From Catellatospora sichuanensis (GTDB lineage: Bacteria; Actinomycetota; Actinomycetes; Mycobacteriales; Micromonosporaceae): a DNA stretch of 64,000 nucleotides. Location: positions 58,010-122,009 of the forward strand of contig NZ_ML660192.1 of assembly GCF_007483665.1 (NCBI RefSeq), written 5' to 3'. The notes below the pieces were generated by a model, which saw nothing but the letters and a program-made list of their open reading frames with translations, was not told the DNA's origin and searched no databases. Position 1 is the stretch's first letter, and every line of letters starts with the position of its first letter. This document shows positions 17,804 through 26,700 of the stretch, piece after piece. Made by a program: the position numbers and the translations under genes.

Positions 17804-18738
17804 AACAGGCCGTAGTCTCCACTGATGCCGATGGAACGACCACCCACCGCACCTGCCTATACCCGCCGGACCGGAGCGAGCTTAAGTGGACACTGACGGT
17901 TGTGACTAATGAGGTGGAACGTGCCACGGCGGCGTTGCGAAACACGGCGCTGGATGGTCTGCCCGTCGAGGAAGAGTCAGGCAACTGTCTGATCGTCAGC
18001 GGTGTCGAGCCGGCTGATGTGCTGTCGGCGTGGCGGGCGGCCCGCGCCGTGCTGCCGATGACGGGCCGATGGCCCGTTTTCCGTTCGAGCGACCATAACG
18101 GTCTCGACCACCAACGTGAACCCACCAGTGACGACTTGGCGGAACTGGATGCCGCCGCGCGGACCATCGATCCCTGGTCGGCAGGGTACGACCCGTGCGA
18201 CGACGAGGACGAGCCCCTGACCGTGGACGAGCTTTCCCTATTCGTGCCCACCTTCGAAGGTGTGGACCTCCAATCCGAGGCCCGGCGGCGCTTCGATGCC
18301 CCCACGATGTCGAGCGTGGACCGCTGGATCTACGACCGGGTCCTCGCAGATCCCCCACTGCTGGCTCAGGCCCTTGCCTACGTTGGACAACGGGCGAACG
18401 TGCAGTGGCGCCAGCCTTCGACGGTTGAGCTATGGCTGCTGCCCACACCGCACGCTCACCTGGCGGCGGGATGGGTGAGCTACCACGGGACGCTGGGCAG
18501 GCCGGACGTGTTAGCGGCCGCCCTGTGGCAGTGGCACCAGGCGTGGGGAGCAGAGCTGGTGGCTTCCTGGGGCTTGACCATTGACCTCACCACTGGTCGC
18601 CGACCCGCTGTCGGAGAGCAGGCGTGGGAGCTTGCCGGGCAGCAAAAGAGTCTCGCGAATCACCTGGAAGACGAGCAATGGATGGTTGCCCTCGCGCTGA
18701 CACAACGCAACGAGTGGAGCCTGTACGACCGGCCGTGA
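17800..18738 (+). CDS. DUF4253 domain protein
   Basis: About 312 residues. The C-terminal ~100 residues match the DUF4253 plan: LWLLPTPHAHLAAGWVSYHG, then WGAELVASWGLTIDLTTGRR, then EQAWELAGQQKSLANHLED. DUF4253 proteins are common in actinobacteria near mobile elements and toxin-immunity loci; the function is unknown. The N-terminal part contains a conserved-looking PMTGRWPVFRSSDHNG. The ATG overlaps the TnpB stop, so the true start could have been altered by the insertion. A Tn3 remnant follows immediately. Confidence 0.7.
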   Translation: MKQAVVSTDADGTTTHRTCLYPPDRSELKWTLTVVTNEVERATAALRNTALDGLPVEEESGNCLIVSGVEPADVLSAWRAARAVLPMTGRWPVFRSSDHNGLDHQREPTSDDLAELDAAARTIDPWSAGYDPCDDEDEPLTVDELSLFVPTFEGVDLQSEARRRFDAPTMSSVDRWIYDRVLADPPLLAQALAYVGQRANVQWRQPSTVELWLLPTPHAHLAAGWVSYHGTLGRPDVLAAALWQWHQAWGAELVASWGLTIDLTTGRRPAVGEQAWELAGQQKSLANHLEDEQWMVALALTQRNEWSLYDRP

Positions 18739-18749
18739 GGCAGTGCCGG

Positions 18750-19121
18750 TCAGCGGTCCGAGGCCACAGCGGCACGATCGGCGCGGCCGCCCGGGGAGCC
18801 ATAGCCGCAGCTTGTTGTGGAACACCAGGAGCAGGGTGCCATACGTCGTGGAACACTGACCAGCACGGCCAGCTCCCAGTACCTTCGGTACGCGGTGACG
18901 TCGCCAGCCTGCTCCGCGGCGACCAGGTAGCCGGCCCACTTCGTCGGCACAAATCCGACCGGGGCACCAGCGCGAACCTTGCGGGCGCCGGTGGCATTCA
19001 GCCCGGCCAGCATGCTCACCGCCTGCAGCAGCTGCTCAGTACCCGGGCCGCCGGCGAACTGGACCGCGGCCAGTACGGCTGGGGCGAACTGGCGAAGGTA
19101 CGACATCGACGCGTCCAGCAT
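18750..19121 (-). pseudogene. Tn3-family transposase fragment
   Basis: The translation LRQFAPAVLAAVQFAGGPGT, ELLQAVSMLAGLNATGARKV, PVGFVPTKWAGYLVAAEQAG and DVTAYRRYWELAVLVSVP is the central part of actinobacterial Tn3-type transposases, upstream of the DDE core. The frame is lost after ~85 residues. No terminal repeats or resolvase are seen. Confidence 0.8.
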
Positions 19122-19316
19122 GCTGACCTGCGTGCCGTCGGCGCGCCACTATTGGATCCTGCTACCACCGGGCAGGGTGGTAGCAGCAACAAGCAGGTAG
19201 CGGCGCCTTTCCCGCTCGCTACGAAGTCGATAGCGCAGGCGCACCACCAGCCCGATGAGGGAGATTGTCGAACCCATCAGGCCGACCATGACGTACACAG
19301 CGTCCGAGGTGATCAC
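19122..19316 (-). pseudogene. Small membrane protein interrupted by an in-frame amber codon
   Basis: From GTG 19316 the frame reads ITSDAVYVMVGLMGSTISLI, one transmembrane helix, then RLRYRLRSERERRRYLLVAA and TTLPGGSRIQ before TAG at 19151-19149. It continues in frame as WRADGTQVS, which resembles the natural C-terminus of such proteins, until Tn3 sequence begins. This suggests a Gln-type codon mutated to TAG. Divergent from the next pseudogene, which also carries a TAG. Confidence 0.4.
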
Positions 19317-19418
19317 GAGCTTCCTTCCCACTAGTTCCGTGTACTTGTTAGTGGGGTTGAGACCTGCCGCCGTGAAGGAGCTGTCGCGCAAACTTCGGAC
19401 GGCGAAGATGATCCGTGT

Positions 19419-19790
19419 ATGACCAGCGGGCCGAGAAATGACGTTCCAGCGCAGCACGTCATGTCGCTGAACGCCGAACTATCGGGCGTGGAAGAGTTGG
19501 CGGCACTGTGCCTGTACCTATCGGAGTAGGACGGGACACGGAGCAGCGGCGATGACGAGGCGGATCGACTTAAGGCCAAAAGAGGCAGTTGCTCGTCTAG
19601 CGGGCCCTCCAACTGGCGGTTCTTCCTCGAGGTTCATGCGCCGTCGGCGCTCGACCCGCGCCTGGCCGCCGACACGGCGTGCTTGCCATCGGCAGAAGTG
19701 GAGCGATTCCTGTGCGCGATCGGCCGGCTGCTCGTCGACGCGGCTCTGCGCGACGTACGGATTGCCGATTTCGCCGGGTCCGTCCGGTGA
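19419..19790 (+). pseudogene. Small protein of unknown family with an in-frame amber codon
   Basis: ATG 19419 opens MTSGPRNDVPAQHVMSLNAE, reaching LAALCLYLSE and a TAG at 19527-19529. The same frame continues DGTRSSGDDEADRLKAK and then SNWRFFLEVHAPSALDPRLA through to ADFAGSVR and TGA at 19788. Codon use on both sides of the TAG looks coding. The gene is ~123 codons if the TAG is ignored. Family not recognised. It is divergent from the membrane pseudogene and 102 bases before the pentapeptide gene. Confidence 0.45.
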
Positions 19791-19894
19791 CTGTCGCGTC
19801 GCGTCCTTCCGATCACGACATGCGCGATGTTACCGATACAAATAATCTGCCCCTGGCGGTGGCATTGCATTGATCGATATGATATTTACGATGT

Positions 19895-21118
19895 ATGGCG
19901 CCGCCGTATCCGTTTAACAGTGACATCAAATTGCACGAACTGACGCCCGAACAAGCGCGCTTGGCGCAGCAGATCGAAATCGAATGGCCTGGTGAGCAAC
20001 GAGCCACCGCGCCCGCTGAACGGGCCGCGGCGGAGGCCGCGATCGCTGGGCTCTACCAGATCGTGGGCGCGAAGGTGCCCCGGTTCGTCTGGGTCGACTC
20101 GCCGGGCGGCGCCCGCTATGTGTTCGGCGACTGGATCGGCTCAATGGGCTCAGCGATAGTCCCGCGGCTTGCCGATGATGATGCGTCGGCGCGCGGGCAT
20201 TGGCTGCTGCGGCGGCTCGGCGGGCACTGCATGGTCGATCCGGGCGGGCTCGGAAATCGCTACCGCGACCCGCCGTCCTCTTCAAACCGTTTCCGGCGCA
20301 GGTGGGATGAGCGGTTAGGTCTTTGGGCAGAGCTGCTTCGCTCCTGCGGTGGTTGGTGGCCGTGGGAACGGGTGTGCGTCATTTCTGAGCGTCCCGTAGA
20401 GATCCATGCCGAACCGTGGCCACGTCGCGGTGACGGAGCCGTGCGATTGCACCGCGCGGACGGCGCCGCCATGACCTATCGCGACGGCTGGTCCCTCTAT
20501 GCCTTGCACGGCAGGTGGGTACCAGAGGACATCGTCACCGGCGCACGCACCGGGACGCCGGAGGCGCTCACCTCGGCCACCGATGTCGCTGCGTTGATCG
20601 CGGACAGTGGCTCAGAGGCGATGGCTGATATCGTCGGCCGGCTCCGCGGCGCAGACCTTCGGGGTGTGGTCTTCCCGACGGGTACCGATCTCCAGGGTGC
20701 CGACCTTGCCGGAGCCGACCTGCGCTTTGCCGATCTCTCCGATGCCGGCGGGGTGGGGTGCGTCGGCGCCGAGCTTGCCGGTGCCAACCTCGCCGGAGCC
20801 GATCTGCGCCAAGCCGATCTCGGCCCGGTCGTGGATCTCCGCCGAGCAAACCTCAGCGGTGCCGACCTCTCCGGCCAATCTCTCACCGGCGCTCCCGAAG
20901 TTGGCATTTCGACGCTGGCCGGCGCGATGCTACACGGAGCCGACCTGAGCGGCGTGGCCCTCGTTGCCGATCTCGGTGGAGCAACCTGGAACACGGCCAC
21001 CCGTTGGCCCGCCTACGCGGCGAGCCGGATCCGGGAGCTGTCAGACCAGATGGCCGACGGCACCTTCCGAGTGAGCGGTGAGAGACAGATTGTCAGCCAG
21101 CACACGATCCGACGTTAA
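19895..21118 (+). CDS. DUF6745-like protein with C-terminal pentapeptide repeats
   Basis: About 407 residues. The first ~245 residues resemble DUF6745 proteins: [37 protein letters not shown], and [20 protein letters not shown] followed by [14 protein letters not shown]. From about residue 250 an A(D/N)LxG pentapeptide series begins ([52 protein letters not shown]), forming a right-handed quadrilateral helix. DUF6745 repeat proteins with leucine-rich or pentapeptide tails are frequent in large actinobacterial genomes; role unknown. An AT-rich stretch just upstream may be the promoter. Confidence 0.75.
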   Translation: MAPPYPFNSDIKLHELTPEQARLAQQIEIEWPGEQRATAPAERAAAEAAIAGLYQIVGAKVPRFVWVDSPGGARYVFGDWIGSMGSAIVPRLADDDASARGHWLLRRLGGHCMVDPGGLGNRYRDPPSSSNRFRRRWDERLGLWAELLRSCGGWWPWERVCVISERPVEIHAEPWPRRGDGAVRLHRADGAAMTYRDGWSLYALHGRWVPEDIVTGARTGTPEALTSATDVAALIADSGSEAMADIVGRLRGADLRGVVFPTGTDLQGADLAGADLRFADLSDAGGVGCVGAELAGANLAGADLRQADLGPVVDLRRANLSGADLSGQSLTGAPEVGISTLAGAMLHGADLSGVALVADLGGATWNTATRWPAYAASRIRELSDQMADGTFRVSGERQIVSQHTIRR

Positions 21119-21119
21119 T

Positions 21120-21965
21120 ATGCGGGTCGCATCGATTCATACGTATCCGGTGAAGGGGTGTCGCCGGATGGACCGCGACACGGCACGGGTCGAGCCGTGG
21201 GGCCTGGACGGCGACCGGCGCTGGCTGATCGTAGACGAGCACGGGCTCGGCCTGACCCAGCACCAGCACCGGGAACTGGTGACGATGCGGGCGGTGTCTC
21301 GGACCGGCGGGTTGACCCTGGACGCTCCTGGGCTTGCCCCGCTAGACCTGGCCGAACCGACCGAGGGTGAGGCGATCGAGGTCCGGGTGTACCGGGATCG
21401 GCCGCCCTCACCGGTACGCGCCGCCGGCCCCGAGGCGGACGACTGGCTTGCTCGGCTGTTGGGGCGGGCCGCTCGGCTGGTCTGGCTCGGTGACCCCGCG
21501 GGCAACGTCGTTCCCTGGCCGGTTGCGGCCGGGTCCGGTGCCGAGGTGAGCTTCGCCGACGGGACTCCGCTGCTGCTGACCAACACCGCGTCGCTAGACG
21601 CGTTCAACGGCTGGTTGCTGGAGTCGAGCAGCACCGAGGGGCCGCTGCCGATGAGCCGGTTCCGCGCCAATGTGGTGGTCAGTGGTGCTGCGCCGTGGGC
21701 CGAGGGCGAGTGGGTCGGTCGGCGGATCAGGATCGGTGGGGCCGTGTTCCACGGCAGCAACGAGTGTGTCCGCTGTGTGGTCGCGACGATCGATCAGGAG
21801 ACCGGGGAGCGGGGGCGGGAGCCGCTACGGACGCTCGCCGCACGCCGGAACATCGACCAGAAGCTGCTCTTCGGTCTCCAGATGACGGTGCGGGCCGAAC
21901 CGGGCGGGCCTTTCGGCGAGGGTCGGACAGTCAGCGTCGGTGACACCGTGGAAGTGCTGGACTGA
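21120..21965 (+). CDS. MOSC domain protein (molybdenum-cofactor sulfur-carrier fold)
   Basis: About 281 residues: an N-terminal MOSC_N barrel (SIHTYPVKGCRRMDRDTARV, EPWGLDGDRRWLIVDEHGLG) and a C-terminal MOSC domain with SRFRANVVVSGAAPWAEGEW and the conserved Cys in NECVRCVVATIDQETG. Such proteins, like mitochondrial mARC and bacterial YcbX, bind the molybdenum cofactor and reduce N-hydroxylated compounds with a redox partner. The ATG at 21120 starts one base after the stop of the upstream gene, so it is co-transcribed or has a near-leaderless start. An earlier GTG at 21078 is less likely. Confidence 0.85.
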   Translation: MRVASIHTYPVKGCRRMDRDTARVEPWGLDGDRRWLIVDEHGLGLTQHQHRELVTMRAVSRTGGLTLDAPGLAPLDLAEPTEGEAIEVRVYRDRPPSPVRAAGPEADDWLARLLGRAARLVWLGDPAGNVVPWPVAAGSGAEVSFADGTPLLLTNTASLDAFNGWLLESSSTEGPLPMSRFRANVVVSGAAPWAEGEWVGRRIRIGGAVFHGSNECVRCVVATIDQETGERGREPLRTLAARRNIDQKLLFGLQMTVRAEPGGPFGEGRTVSVGDTVEVLD

Positions 21966-22165
21966 CTGGGTCGCTCATTGGCGCATCAACGACGAAGGCC
22001 GACCCCGGTGAGTTGGCGGACCTGGATCGTCGACCACGACACGGCCGGTTCCCACGAACCCGGGATGCGGCCACGCTCCAGGGCCGAAAAGGACCCTGAG
22101 GCTCCCGGCGAGGAACCGTCAAAGTTCGCCGGAACCCACGGGTGCCGACCGTGGCCGAACGGCGC
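21966..22165. other. Short intergenic stretch between convergent genes
   Basis: No gene with motif or ribosome binding site is seen between the MOSC stop and the convergent minus-strand gene. Confidence 0.45.
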
Positions 22166-22822
22166 TCAGTCCAGGTCGACCGGGATCGGGTCGAACGACG
22201 TCCCATCCGCCGGGCCTACCTCGTGCAACTGCCCGTCCTGCACCAGGTACACGAAATTCTCGCGGGTCCGCGCGGCGAAGTCGGCCCGCTGCTCCTCGGT
22301 CCAGTCGTCGCGGTGGGTGCGGGGGTACTCGGCGTAGTCCGGTTCCGTCAGCAGCCGGATCACGTAGACGGCGTTGGCGCGCACCTCGATGCGCCACCGA
22401 TCGTCGGGCCACTCGCCCTCGGCCTCGATAACGCCGTCGACGAAGTGGTCGAAGGTGAACCTGTCCAGCGCGGGCGGATATACCCGGCCCGCCACCGGGT
22501 CGACCCGCTCCCGCGCCCCGGTGGCGTCGGGCTTCAGGAACGTACGCACCAGGTACTCCATCCAGAGATCGGCTTCGTAGAACTTCTCGTTCTGATTCCA
22601 GTTGATCGCGGTGCCGTCGGCGGTCGGCGCCCACTTGCACCAGTACCCGGGTTTGTCTGGGTCCGGGGCGCCGTCGATCTCGTCGCCGTAGCCGAGGGCG
22701 TAGGGGCCGGTGGACCGGGGCTCGTGCCTGGTCTCGGCGAACGCCAGCAGGTAGTCGATCTCGTGCTGGTTCAGCGCAGGAGTGATCGTCACCTGGCCAG
22801 TGAACGTGGTCTCGTAACCCAC
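22166..22822 (-). CDS. Conserved-looking protein of unknown function
   Basis: About 218 residues with GTG start at 22822 (reads as MGYETTFTGQVTITPALNQH); the longer frame to 22981 has no ribosome binding site. The opening TFTGQVTITPALN with EIDYLLAFAETRH is a pattern I associate with uncharacterised actinobacterial proteins. It contains many Trp and acidic residues (GYWCKWAPTADGTAINWNQN, FYEADLWMEYLVRTFL), and a C-terminal region possibly binding a partner (VIRLLTEPDYAEYPRTH). Intracellular, no signal peptide. Function unknown. Confidence 0.65.
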   Translation of the reverse strand: MGYETTFTGQVTITPALNQHEIDYLLAFAETRHEPRSTGPYALGYGDEIDGAPDPDKPGYWCKWAPTADGTAINWNQNEKFYEADLWMEYLVRTFLKPDATGARERVDPVAGRVYPPALDRFTFDHFVDGVIEAEGEWPDDRWRIEVRANAVYVIRLLTEPDYAEYPRTHRDDWTEEQRADFAARTRENFVYLVQDGQLHEVGPADGTSFDPIPVDLD

Positions 22823-22969
22823 GGCGGTTCCCCTTCCAGCGGTCGGGTCCAGACAGAGCTGGAATGTGGTGAAACGGGCCACGGCAGCACACCATGCCAC
22901 ACACCACCGACAAGCAACCCGCCACCAGTACATACCCCCAACCGGCGGAGCGGCATCAGGCTCACAACG

Positions 22970-23479
22970 ACCAGCACACACCGATCACTTTTGAAACACG
23001 CCGTAGCTTGTTTTTCACCTGTACGCCGAGGCCTTGGGGTGGTCGATTTCCTCCTCTTGGCCTCGGCGCTATTGATGTTCGTCCTGACGATGTGGACGTC
23101 GATCCAGTTGATCTAGCAGTTGATCTCGGCAGCGTTCCGGGTCTCGACATCTTCACGGTGGAGCAGCTCCTGGGGCGCCTCCCAGCGGGCGGCGGAGATC
23201 GATCGGCTGCGTGCCGGCGTTGACGCGGCACGCGAGGAGGAGGCTCGGACCCGCTCGGCGCCGGACGAGGCGGCCGAGGCCGAGCAGCGGGCCACCCGCG
23301 AGCTGGCCGAGCTGGAGAAGGAACTCACCGAACTGCGGTGGCGACGCGACGACGCCCGAGAGGAACTAACGGGCCTCCGCCTGACCCGAACCACCGCGCA
23401 ACGGGCCCGTGACGCCGCCGAGCGCAAACTCGCGCAGGCCGAAGCCGCGCTGGAAGCGAGATTGTCTTCGGAGTCGTGA
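22970..23479 (+). pseudogene. Remnants: membrane-helix fragment followed by coiled-coil fragment
   Basis: Two partial reading frames. One ends at the TAG near 23116 with the hydrophobic VVDFLLLASALLMFVLTMWT. The other, to 23479, is a long charged helix (AAEIDRLRAGVDAAREEEAR, ELAELEKELTELRWRRDDAR) with heptad character. Neither has a convincing start. They may be pieces of one broken gene, or the second may be a small coiled-coil protein with an unidentified start. Confidence 0.3.
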
Positions 23480-23572
23480 CCGTCGGACGGCTCGATGATG
23501 AGTGGTCGTGCCCGGGTCACTAGGTCCTAAAGGGATTGAAAGGCCAGGACTCTGGCGGTGTCGGGCGTGTTA

Positions 23573-23586
23573 TCGAAACGTTACGA
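23573..23586. promoter_or_regulatory. LacI-type near-palindrome upstream of the giant secreted protein
   Basis: TCGAAACGTTACGA has 12 of 14 symmetric positions around AACGTT, the layout of LacI-family operators of carbohydrate genes. It lies 134 bases before the start codon, inside an AT-richer 240-base intergenic stretch that otherwise holds no gene. Confidence 0.45.
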
Positions 23587-23719
23587 AATTGACCGGCAAC
23601 AATCTGACCACAACTTCGGTGGCGGCGCTAATTTGTTCAAGGCGTGAACTATTACCCCCCGACTGGTCTTCGGCGAGCCGCGGCGGGCTCTGCAGTCCTG
23701 TCCAGACATTGGAGTCCTC

Positions 23720-26700
23720 GTGTCCTTACAACGTCGTAGCCGCACCCATCCGAATATCAGAGCGCGATCTCTCCTCGGTTCGGTACTCGCGCTCACCATG
23801 ACCGTGATCGCGCTTGCCGTCGGGCAGTCGCCCGCGCAGGCCGCGCCGGCAACCACCAATCAAGCCAACGCGGCGCTTGCTCCGTTCTCGGTGCTGGTCT
23901 TCTCGAAGACCGCCGGGTTCCGGCATGATTCCATTCCCGCTGGTATCGCAGCGATCCAGCAGCTCGGCGTCGACAACGGGTTCACGGTTGCCGCGACGGA
24001 GGACGCCGGCGCGTTCACCGACGCCAACCTCGCGCAGTACGCGGCGGTGATCTGGCTGTCGACCACCGGTGATGTGCTCGACGCCGCTCAGCAGGGGGCC
24101 TTCGAGCGCTACATCCGTGCTGGTGGCGGTTTTGCCGGCGTGCATTCCGCATCGGACACCGAGTATGGCTGGGCGTGGTACGGCAGTCTGGTCGGCGCGT
24201 ATTTCTCGGCGCACCCGAACAACCAGCAGGCGACCATCAAGGTCGAGGACCCGTCGCACCCGTCCACGGCTTCTTTGCCGGCGCAGTGGTCGCGGCTCGA
24301 CGAGTGGTACAACTACCAGGCAAACCCGCGCAGCAAGGTGCATGTGCTGGCCAGTCTGGACGAGCGGTCCTACTCGCCGGGCACCGGTGCGATGGGCGCC
24401 GACCACCCGATCGCGTGGTGCCAGGATTATGACGGCGGCCGGTCCTGGTACACCGGTATCGGTCACACCATCGCGTCGTACACCGAGCCTTCATTCCTGG
24501 CTCACCTGCTCGGCGGCATCCAGACGGCGGCCGGCGCGCTCGACTCCGACTGCAGCGCGTCGCTGACCAGCGGGTACGAGAAGGTGACGCTGGACAGCAA
24601 CACGCAGAATCCGATGGAGCTCGACATCGCACCGGACGGCCGGGTCTTCTACATCGAGCGTGACGGCCGGGTACAGATCATCAAGCCCGCCACCGGCACC
24701 ACGGTGACCGCGGTTGACCTGGATGTCTTCACCGGCAACGAGGACGGCCTGATCGGAATCCGGCTGGACCCGAACTTCGCCACCACCAACTGGGTCTACC
24801 TGTACTGGGCGCCCAACGATGGTGTGACGCGTAACCGGATCTCAAGGTTCACGGTCAGCGGCGACAGCATCGACCTGGCCAGCGAGAAGGTTGTGCTGGA
24901 AGTGACGACGCAGCGCACCACCTGCTGCCACGCCGGCGGTTCGATGGTATTCGACAGCGCCGGCAACCTGTACCTGGCCACCGGCGACAACACCAACCCG
25001 TTCGAGTCCGACTCGTTCACCCCGATCGACGAGCGTGCCGGGCGCCAGAACTATGACGCCCAGCGCACCTCCGGCAACACCAACGACCTGCGCGGCAAGG
25101 TGCTGCGCATCCACCCGGAGGCGGACGGCACGTACACCATCCCGAGTGGGAACCTCTTCCCGCAGGGTACGGCGTTGACCCGGCCGGAGATCTTCGCGAT
25201 GGGCTTCCGCAATCCGTTCCGGATCGGCATCGACGCGAAGACAAACACGCTGTACGTGGCCGACTACGGCCCGGACGCGGGCGCGACGAACCCGAACCGT
25301 GGTCCGGAAGGGACAGTCGAATGGAACATCGTCCAGCCCGGCAACTACGGCTGGCCGTACTGCCACGGGGCTAATTATGCCTACAACGACTACACCTTCC
25401 CGAGCGGACCGGCCGGCGCGAAGTTCGACTGCGCGGCACCGGTCAACAACTCGCCCAACAACACGGGTCTGACCAACCTCCCGCCGGCGGTCAGCGCCAC
25501 CGTCGACTACGACTACAGCGGCAACGCGCTGTTCCCGGAGCTCGGTGGCGGCGGCGCGCCGATGGGCGGGCCCGTCTACCGCTACGACCCCGACCTCGTC
25601 TCCGAGCGCAAGTGGCCGGCGTACTACGACGGCAAGGCGATGTTCGGCGAGTGGAACCAGAACAAGATGTACGCGTTCCAGGTCGCCGCCGACGGCAAGT
25701 CGCTGGTCGACATCAACAACATGCTCAGCGGCATGACCTTCCTGCGGCCGATGGACTTCGAGTTCGGTCCGGACGGCGCGCTCTATCTGATCGAGTGGGG
25801 TACCGGATTCGGCGGCAACAACGGCGACTCCGGGATCTACCGCATCGACTACATAGCGGGCGAGCGGGCCCCGATCGCGGTGGCGACCGGCACGCCGGAC
25901 TCCGGACCGGCGCCGCTTTCGGTGCAGTTCTCCAGCGCCGGGTCGCGTGACCCGAACGGCGGGGCGCTGAGCTACGCGTGGACGTTCGGTGACGGTGGCA
26001 CCTCCACCGTGGCCAACCCGTCGCACACCTACCCGGCTGCCGGTAACTACACGGCGCAGCTGACGGTCACCAACACCGCCGACCGTTCGGCTGTCGCGAA
26101 CGTGACGATCACGGTCGGCAACACGGCGCCCACAGTCACCATCTCGTTCCCGCCGGACGGCGGCTTCTTCGAGTGGGGTGACCAGGTCAAGTACACCGTC
26201 GCGGTGACCGACCCGGAGGACGGGACGATCGACTGCTCGCGGGTGACCCTGCAGTACTACCTGGGTCACGAGCAGCACGCGCACCCCCTGCAGTCGTATA
26301 CCGGGTGCACCGGCACCGTGCAGACGTCGCTGGCCTCCGGTCACGGCGCTGACGCCAACGTGTTCGCCGTGTTCGAGGCCAGCTACACCGATGCCGGTGG
26401 AGTCGGCGGCTCCAACGCGTTGACCGGCAGGGCGATCGAACAGCTGCAGCCCAAGCGCAAGCAGGCCGAGTACTTCACCGCCACCGGACGGGCTCCGGAC
26501 GGCGTCGGCGGCGGCGACCCGGGCGTGCAACTGGAGACGACGACGGACACCGCCGGCGGCTTCCAGAACATCGGCTTCATCGAGGACGGCGACTTCTGGT
26601 CGTACGCCCCGGTGAACCTGACCGGTATCGACGCGCTGCGGTTCCGGGTGGCGTCGAACGCCGCTGGTGGACGCATCGAGGTACGGGTCGGCGCGGCGGA

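Noticed and set aside
22894..23223. A 109-residue plus-strand frame starting MPHTTDKQPATSTYPQPAER
   Set aside because: No ribosome binding site, low-complexity start and shift of coding signal to other frames; treated as part of a remnant region.
24842..26530. A 562-residue open frame on the minus strand
   Set aside because: It is the antisense of the giant secreted protein, Val/Arg-rich and without motifs; a GC-rich shadow.
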